DNA of 64,000 nt from assembly GCF_902635505.1 (NCBI RefSeq), contig NC_045429.1:133110804-133174803 (forward strand), read 5' to 3'. The first letter of the stretch is position 1. Every line of letters begins with the position of its first letter. Origin of the DNA: Sarcophilus harrisii. Taxonomy: Eukaryota; Chordata; Mammalia; Dasyuromorphia; Dasyuridae. A program made the position numbers and the translations under genes. Positions 24,401 to 33,400 of this stretch are shown piece after piece. Below the pieces are notes generated by a model, which was given only the letters and a program-made list of their open reading frames with translations, had not been told where the DNA came from and ran no database searches.

Positions 24401-27400
24401 GCTGTATAAGAAAAATCAGATCAAAAAGAAAAAAAAATGAGAAAGAAAACAAAAAGCAAGCAAACAACAAAAACAACAACAAAAAGTGGAAATACTATGC
24501 TGTGATCCACACTCACTTCTCTGGGGGCAGATGGCTCTCTCCATCACCAGTCCATTGGAACTTAGCCCATTTATTCTTATGTTTTCTTTTCTTGATCTAT
24601 TCTCCAGATCTGTTGGTTTTTTTATAGGATTTTTTACATTCTCTTCTATTTTTTCATTCTTTATATTTTACTTTGTTATTTTTTGGCCTCTTATAACTTC
24701 ACTTGCTTCCCCTTACTCATTTTTGATTTTTCAAAGAATCCTTTTCTTCTTTAAGGCTCTGAATCTCCTTTTCTAGTTGGTTGACTTTCCATAATCTTGT
24801 TTTTCTTGGATGTTGCTTTTTTTTTTTCCCCCCCCTCCATGTTTCTCATTTGATTTTTAAGTCTTTTTGGAGTTCTTCTCTAAATTCTTTCAGGGCAGGT
24901 AGACATTTAACATCTCTTTGGTGTAGGAGAGACCTTTTTTTATTTCAGTATCCTCTGATGAACCCTCATCTTCCCTTATACCCATAGTAACTTTCTATGG
25001 TTGCATTTGCATTCTTTCTCCTTTACCTGTTCATTTTTAAAAAATGAGAACTTATTAGTAATCACCTCTAATCTTGTGGTGGGGAGAATGATACTTCTGG
25101 TTTCACTTGATTTCTCCCCTCTGGTCTGGAACCCAAAACCAAGAATTCCACTCTCCTGTAAGGGCCTAAAGCCAGTAATTTCTCAGCCCCACTGCTTCTG
25201 CACTCATCCAGGGAGCATGTCTGCAGCACAGCTGAGCTTGGCAATTCCAATCAGCCAAGGTTCACTCAGCTTTCCCAGACTTCCTTCCCACATCTCCAGG
25301 AGGTGATAGTTCCCAGCTGACCCCAGGGGTACTCACTGTTTCTGCCGAGTTAGTCTGGAGGTGTTCACACTTCATACTAGTGAAACCTCAGTCCTGGGTC
25401 TTTCTTTGGGTCTTCTTGGGTTGTCCCATTGGTTGTTCTTATTTGTTTGTTTATTTGTTTTATGTTTGCTCTAAGGTGTAATTTTGTTTTGTGGGGGGAA
25501 TCTGGAGATTTGGAATTTTCTGACCTACTCCGGCATCTTCTCAAAATCTTCCAGCTCTAGATAGCTTTTTCAAGAAATTTTATAATAAAGGAAAGAAAGA
25601 GATGGAATCATAGCTGGCTGAGTCGTAAGAGCCAAAGGAAGTTCCTTTTTCCTTTGGAGCATTCCAGTCAAATCTGTAAGCAGATGGGAAAGAATAAGTG
25701 GACTGCCAGAGTTTGAAAATGCGTGAAAGAAAGAAATGGTCCAAGAGACTGGCTTCAGTGAAGAATGGACAGTAAAGATGGCCTCTGTGTGATCTTATTT
25801 GGTCCTCACAACATCCTGGGAGGTGGTTACTATTATTTTCATTTTACAGCTGAGGAGAAACTGAGGCAGGATTTAAACTCAAGTTTTCCAAGCTCCAGAT
25901 TTGGTAATCTTATGAACTGCCACCAGCTGCTTTTGAAACGGAAAATGACCCTCCTGGTGGATGGTGCATTTAGAGCACTGGGCCTCAGGTCAACAAGACT
26001 GGAGTTCCATTGTGGCCTTGGGGACTGGCCCACTGTATGACCCTGGAGGAATTTCTTCTTCTCAGTTGTAGTTTCCTCATCTGTAAAATAGGGATAATAA
26101 TAGCACCAATCTAACAAGGTGGTTGAGATGAAAAAGTGAAATAATATTTGTGGAATGCTTGACACTGTCTGGCACATAGAAAGTGCTTAATAAATGAGTA
26201 TTCCCTTCCCCAAGTGAGTCTGTTTGGGTTGGAGTATGGAATATGTGGAGGAAAGAAATATGAGAAAACTAGGAAGGGACAAGAATATCAAATTGTGGAG
26301 GCTTTGCCATCCCAAAGAAAAATGTTTGATTTATTTAATAGTAGCCAGTGACTATTTTTGAGCAGAGGTATGGCCTGATAATATTTATACATAAGCTAGA
26401 TTCATCTGGCAATGGTATGAGGATGGTAGCAGGAGAAAGGAGAAACATAAGCACATAGAATGAGGTTCTTGTAGTAGTACAGTTCATTTACTAGCCATTA
26501 TTAAGTGCCTACTATTTGCCAGCAGGCACTTTGATAAATGACAAGGATGCAAAGCAAAAAGCAAAACTGGTGGTCTTCAAGCAGGAATAGAGACAGCTAC
26601 AGGAAATGTTGAACTACAGTTAGACGTTCACTTAGGTACTTTGATTATTTTTCTAGATTGAATTTGCAACCCCAAAAGCAACACAACATTTCTAGCCTAT
26701 TGTCTACTTGCTTAACATGTTTTCTTTTTTGTGTGTGTTTCTTAGGCCTTCTTGTCAAAAAGATGCTGGTGGATGCTTCCAAGAAACCAGAACTTAGTTC
26801 CTTAATAAATAATACCCGAGGAATGATTTTTTATAGTGTACCTCACCATGGGTCCCATCTGGCTGAATATTCTGTTAACATCAGATATCTGCTGTTTCCT
26901 TCTGTTGAGGTCAAAGAACTCAGCAAGGGTAATACTTATATTGTTACTTCCTGAACAATAAGGATTTTATTACTTTGTTTTCAAAGTAATATTATGTAAT
27001 TAACAAATAGTTAATAATAAGTAATATTATTATATTGTTTTCAATAAATCAGAACAACTTGAATTTAAAGAATAATTCCTTCAGATTATCTCATTATATA
27101 TATTTATTATGACTGAGCCTCCTGTGACTTTCTAGTAGTTCTTTATTTTACTTTTTACAAGTTAATGGAAATAGCTGTTAGAAATTAACATAATGCAGCT
27201 TTACTAACATGGAAAATCTTTTGTAGAATTGTAATGTTTTTTGGGTTTGGGCATTAGTTTTTGTTGTTACAGTGCTCCTTATCTATGTATGTATGCCTCT
27301 CTATTTAATTCTTGTTTATTGATTTAGTGGTTTATTCATGACAAAAACCATAACTTGTAGTTAGACTTTTCCTTGACATTTATTAAATACTCAGCTGGTA

Positions 27401-30400
27401 TATGTTTGCTCAAGGAATAATAATTAATTTTAATATCCTACGCACAATTAGAAAATTAGAAAGGAAAAATGAAAGTGACATGTCTTAGCCACTTTTTTAG
27501 AGTGTTAGAGTTCTTTAAGTTTGGAGATTCACAAGTTCAGACATGTTGATATTTTTAACATTCATCTTAATATCCAGTATATTATAATGAGTAGTATTCA
27601 TTATAGTATTTTAGTGTTTATAGCCTTAGCAGGTAATTTTTCAATACTTCTGTGCATTTCAATTTGTAAGATAATTTTCTCCATTGTTCCTCATCCTTTT
27701 TCTCTTCTGCTTTTCTTTAAGGTCATCAAAATAGAATCGAACAACTCCTAAACCCTCTTTCTAAGTAGACTCCCTTGCTGCTGACAGGGTTCAGATGACA
27801 AATTTATCATCTCCCCATATTAGAATGAAAATAGTTTGTCTTTGTTTAGTCCCTTATGATTATTCACTCATCTTTTATCTTTTTTTTAATTCCAGTGTTG
27901 GCACTTAGTAGCTAATATTTATATTGTGCTTATTGTATGCCAGTTTTCATTTGATCCTCACAACAATCCTGAGAAGTAGGTCCTATTATTATCCTTGTTT
28001 TACAAATGAGAAAACGGAGGCAAACAGAGCTTAAATGACTTGCCCAGAGTCACACAGCTAGTAAGTTATTTGAATCAGGATTCGAACTCAGATCTTCATG
28101 ACTCCAGGCCCATTGCTTTTTTCATCTATAATTTGTAAAAGTCTACTATTTTTTTAAAAGGTTTTTTCCCCTCCTCATAAAATTATAATCATAGGCAAGT
28201 TATGCTCAGGATTAAGTTATTCTTGGCTTTATATTTACATCTTTTGCCTTCTGGAATACTGTGTTCCAAGCTCCCTGTTTCTTTATAGTGATGGCTGCCA
28301 ACTCCTCTGTGATCCCAAAAGAGGCTTCTCAGAGAAGTACATGAATTTTATCTTTCTGAAGTATTTTTGCTTTGAGAAGCTTTAGATTTTGATTCTGATT
28401 ATGTTCTAAGGAGGTTTCATTTGGGAGTTATAGATGGTGATTAGGTATTCTTTCTATTTGCTGTTGGTTCTAAGAGATCTGAGCAGTTTTACATTTCTTG
28501 AAATACGAGGATTTCGGGTAGTCTTATGACTCTTAAATTATCTTTCCCTCAACTATTTTTTAGGTTTTTCTCTGAGTCTTTAGACTTTGTTTTAATATTT
28601 CTCATCTAATGGAGTTCTATTTGGTTATTTTCTATTTAGTCCATTTTAATTTTAGGAGATAGTATGTTACTTGAGTAACATATACTCCTTATTCCCAGGT
28701 GTTAATTCCTTTTGCAATTTTTTCTTCCTAAACTCTAATTTCTTTTCAGTTTTTCCTCTGCCACTCTTATTTCACTTTCAAAAACATTTTAAGGTTTTTT
28801 TTTTAACTTTTGCCCAAATTGTAGCTTTCTTTAAAGTGACTTGTCGATGTTTTGGAGTTATTCTTTTCTGGGTTGTATCTTGAGAGCTTCCAGGAATTCC
28901 TTTTTTTGTATGTTTGTTTGTTTTGTTTGTCCATTATTCCAGCTTATTTTCTTACTTTGGTCTTTATATAGAGACTAGGCTCTACATCATTTTGGAGGAA
29001 ATGGGTTGAATTTGTGTCTTCTAGGTTCTCTTTGTTTCTTAGGTTATTGAGTGTTTTGTTATTCCAGGATTTCAGGGACAGCTGAGGCTGAAGGACCCGC
29101 AAGCTTTCAGTACTCACAAGATCCAAGATAAGTGCTACACCTTCCTCCCCTCCCTCTAGTCTCTACCCCATTGATCTGTAGACATAGTCCATTTAGAGTA
29201 AAAATATTAGACTCACGAACTATAGATTATGAGCTCTGCTGATTCACTGACAAAATGAGTCTCCCCATTGATCTGGAACTCCTGTTCTGGTTATTGTGCT
29301 GCAGGCCTCAGAGTGAACTAGAAGCTGGAATTGAGACCCTCACTCCCTTCCTGGGATTAGAAACACGTTAGCTGTTGCTTGCTTCTGATCTCATCCCTTG
29401 CTCAGTATAAAGAATAGAGCCCATGACTGTCCTTTATCCTAAACACCACCCCTAGTTACAGGTCCCTTCCTCAGTTCACCTTGGACCTGTGATAGGGACA
29501 GGATCTGCAACTGACAGTGACAGTTGCTCTCTGTAAGCTGTTCCCAGTTAGACCCTGTCCCCTTTTTAACAGACCTCTATTTTTGTCTCTCTCAACCTGG
29601 GCTGAAAAAAAAATATGACTGGTTTTTTTATTCTTGGATTTCCTGACTAGGACTCTGGTGCATTTTCTAGATCTGTTATTAAGAAGTTGGCTTGGCTGTA
29701 CTTCGTATTTCTCCATCATCTTGGCTTCACTAAGGAAGCTTCCAGTATCTCCTTTGGAGGTCCAGCTAGGTCACTATAATTTTACATTAGTCAGTTTCAC
29801 TTGTTGTTGGTTTTTCCCATATACATTGTTATCATTGTGTACGCTCGGCTTTTCTTTAAGTCAATTCACATAAGTATTCTCTTGCTTCACCATATTCCTA
29901 GTTTCATTTACTACTTTTAATATTCTGTTACCATCATGGTATCATACAACTTTTGTTGCTTAGCCCTTTCTTATTCAGTTGGCATCTCTAGTTTTTCTTT
30001 TTTTTATTATTTGATGAAAAAGGTGTTTAAGTTCTTGAAGTTAGAAAAAGAATAGTAAAGTCAATTTTTCTTCTCAAAGGGATGAACTTATTTGGAATAG
30101 TTGAAATTTGTTTAACAATGGCTTAAACTTTTTTTTGTTTGTTCTAGGAAACCCTGTAATTTAATTTTAATTTTGAATCAGATATAACATTTATGTTGAA
30201 ACAATACATGAAAAGTAACTAGATGATGTTAAATATATCTGTGAATAAATAAGCATTTATTAAATATTTACTGTGTGCCAGAAAATATTCTAAATTCTGG
30301 GAATACAGAAACCAAAGCAAGCCTTTCCCTATTTTCAGAAAATTTACAATTTAAAGATAAATAGCATGTACTTACATAGCTATATATAACAAATGTACAA

Positions 30401-33400
30401 TCAATACAAACTAACTCTAGAAGAGAAGCATTATAAGTTGAGGGGCCTAGGAAGAATATCTTCAGAAAGTGTTGTTTGAGCTGTGACCCAAATAAAAAAG
30501 AATCCTGGAGATAGATGAGCTGAGGAGGGTAAGAATACTGCCATGAAGATGGAGATCCAAAGTTTGCTTGAGAAACAGCAATTAGGGCAGTATGGCTGCA
30601 TTGTAGAGGCTGGGGAGGGAAGTAATATCTCTGAATACTAAAGCAGGGAATGGCAGGAAGGGCCCAGATTATAATTGCTCACAAGAGGTATTTATATTCA
30701 TGCCTAAAAGTGATACAAAACCTTTAAAGTGTACTGAATAGGAAAATAGGAAGGCAATTTTGTCAGATAAGAGTTTTTCTGTCAATTCTGTAGACCTTAG
30801 AATCAAGTGTTTATTTTATATGCATTACTGTGAATGAATATTAAGTGATTTGAAAAAATTTTTGTCATTATTTCCTATAGCAATATAATCCATTATTAAT
30901 AGGGAGGACCAAAAAAATTCTGACATGAACATTTTTCTTCATCTGTTGGTGGGAAAGCTTTCTATTAAGAATAAGTGGCAAAATTTAAAATGGAACCAGA
31001 TTTTCATAATATAGCTTTTATCAGCTAATGAATGTAAAGATTACCACTTTTGCAAGATATTCTTTCCTGCTAGGCAGATAATAAGAAAAGCTTAGAAAAG
31101 CATAGAAATTAGATCCTCATCAAGTGTGATACAAGTTATTGCAGTGGAGATACAGCCGGCTTCCATAGTCCTTTTCTGTCAGAAAAAATGGAGGAGATAA
31201 AGTGGCAGTTCCAGGGACATCATAAGGAGTCGAATGGGGTTGTGACCTGAGATAGCTATCACTAGTGATTTGAATAATTTAATTTTTTTATTTATAAGTT
31301 ATTGAGTATAGTTTGAAGGCTTTTTGGTGTTTGACTTTTTAATTTTTCAGCTTATTTTTTAAAAAATTCATTGTTTATTTTTAATGTATATTTTTTTAAA
31401 TTTGAGTTCCTAATTCCCTTTCTTCCTTTAGTCTTCCACTACCCTTTGAGAAGGCAACCAATTATAAATTATACATGTGAAATCATGCAAAACATTTCCA
31501 TATTAGCCATGTTGCCCAAAAAATTCAGAAAAACAAAGTGAAAAGTTATGCTTTAATTTGCACTCAGGTTTCATACCTGGTTTTATCACTTCACTCTGTA
31601 TTAGTTCATATAGGTTTTCCCAGGTTTTTCTAAAACCATTCTATTGCAGACCATTTTTTCCCCCACTTAATAGTGTGTTATCTTTTTCAAATTACATGTA
31701 AAGATAGTTGTCAATATTAATTTTTGTAACATTTTGAGTTCCAATATCTTCTTCCTTCTCTTCCCAAAATAGTACTGCTAGTCATTTTTTCCAGAACAGG
31801 AGTATTCCATTATAATCATATACCACAACTTGTTCAGACATTCTCCAATTGATACATTCTTTCGCTTTCTAATTCTTTGTTACCACAAAAGGAGCTGTTA
31901 TAAATGATTATTTGTATTTATAGTTCCTTTTCCTTTGATATCTTTGAGATAAAAACCTAGAAGTGCATTTCTGGATCTAAGATCTAACAGATCTAAGGAT
32001 CTGTTTTATAGCTATTTGGACATAATTCCAAATTCTTCTCCAGAGTAGTTGGACCAGTTCAGAACTCTACCAACAAGGCATTGGTATCCTATTTTTCCAC
32101 ATCTCCTGCAGCCCTTGTCATTTTCCTTTTCAGTCATGATGGTCAATCATATAGGTATGAGGTTGTACTGCAGAGTTGTCTTAATTTGCATTTCTCCAGT
32201 ACATAGTAATTTAGATCATTTTATCATATAACTATTGAGAGTTTTGATTCCTTCTTCTGAAAACTGCCTGTTCATATCTTTTGACCCTTTATCAGTTAGG
32301 GAATAACTCTTGTTTTTATAAACTTTACTCAGTACCCTATGTATCTAAAAAAATGAAGGCTTTATCAGAGAAATAATGTAAAAATTCTTTCCCATTTTCC
32401 TGCTTTTCTTTTAATGTTGATTGTGTTGGTTTTATGTAAAAAAATTTTAATTTCATGTAATCAAAATATTCCTTATACTGCCTTCTAATCTTCTCTATCA
32501 TTTGTTTGGTCATAAACACTTCCCTTAAATATAGCTCTTACAGCTAAACTTTGCCATGATCTCCTAATTTGTTTATAATACCACCTTCTACACTTAAATC
32601 ATGTACCCAGTTTGATCTTGTTTTAGTAAAGTGTGAGATGTTGGCCCACACCTAGTTTTTTCAAAACTGTTTTTTAATTTTCCCAGCATTTTTTTTCAAA
32701 CAGTGAGTTCTTGCCTCAAAAGCTTAGGTTTTGGTATTTGTCAAGCGCTACATTACTGTAGTCATTTACTCCTCCTATATGTTGCATATCTGATCCATTT
32801 TATTGATCCACCACTTTATTTCTTAGCCTGTATCAGATTGTTTTGATGATCGCTGCTTTGTAATATAATTTGAGATCTTTATTACTAGATTGCCTTCCTT
32901 CACATTTTTTCATTGAGTCATTTGATAATTCTTTTTTTTATTTAAAAAAAATGTAGTAATAACTTTTTATTCTCAGAATATATGCAAAAATAGATAGCTT
33001 TCAACATTCACACTTGAAAAACTTGGACACAAAATTTTTCTCCCTCTCCCCACTTCCTCCCTTACATAGCAAGTAATCCTATACAGGTTAAATATGTGCA
33101 TTTCTTCTAAACATATTTCCACATTTATCATGCTGTACAAGAAAAATCAGTTCAAAAAGGGGGGGGGGGGAAGGGGAAAAAAATCAAGCAAATAAGAACA
33201 AAAAAAAAAGTAAAAATATTATGTTGTGATCCACATTTAGTCCCCTCAGTCCTCTTTCTGAATGTAGATGGCTCTGTTCATTACAAGTCTATTGGAATTG
33301 ATCTGAATCATCTCATTGTTAAAATCTCTTGATATTTTTGATCTACAAAGTAAGTCTTTGGTAGTTTGATTGGCATGGCATTGAAGTTTAGGTAGAGTTG

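Larger units (their letters stand above)
14460..26745. other. Large SERAC1 intron (12.3 kb), almost wholly transposon strata
   Basis: Elements are listed separately. 14916-15440 has no clear element. 15440-15590 starts with a T-run and resembles an unclassified LINE 3' end. 17892-18000 and 19870-19940 are unassigned. I see no host exon. Confidence 0.65.

Noticed and set aside
25765-26177. Overlapping + and - frames of 91 and 112 codons
   Set aside because: Both are explained by two MIR-type SINE relics.
28140-29755. Possible LTR retrovirus remnant
   Set aside because: No paired LTRs, primer-binding site or gag/pol/env likeness were seen; the start resembles an L1 5'UTR. I found no convincing LTR element in the window.
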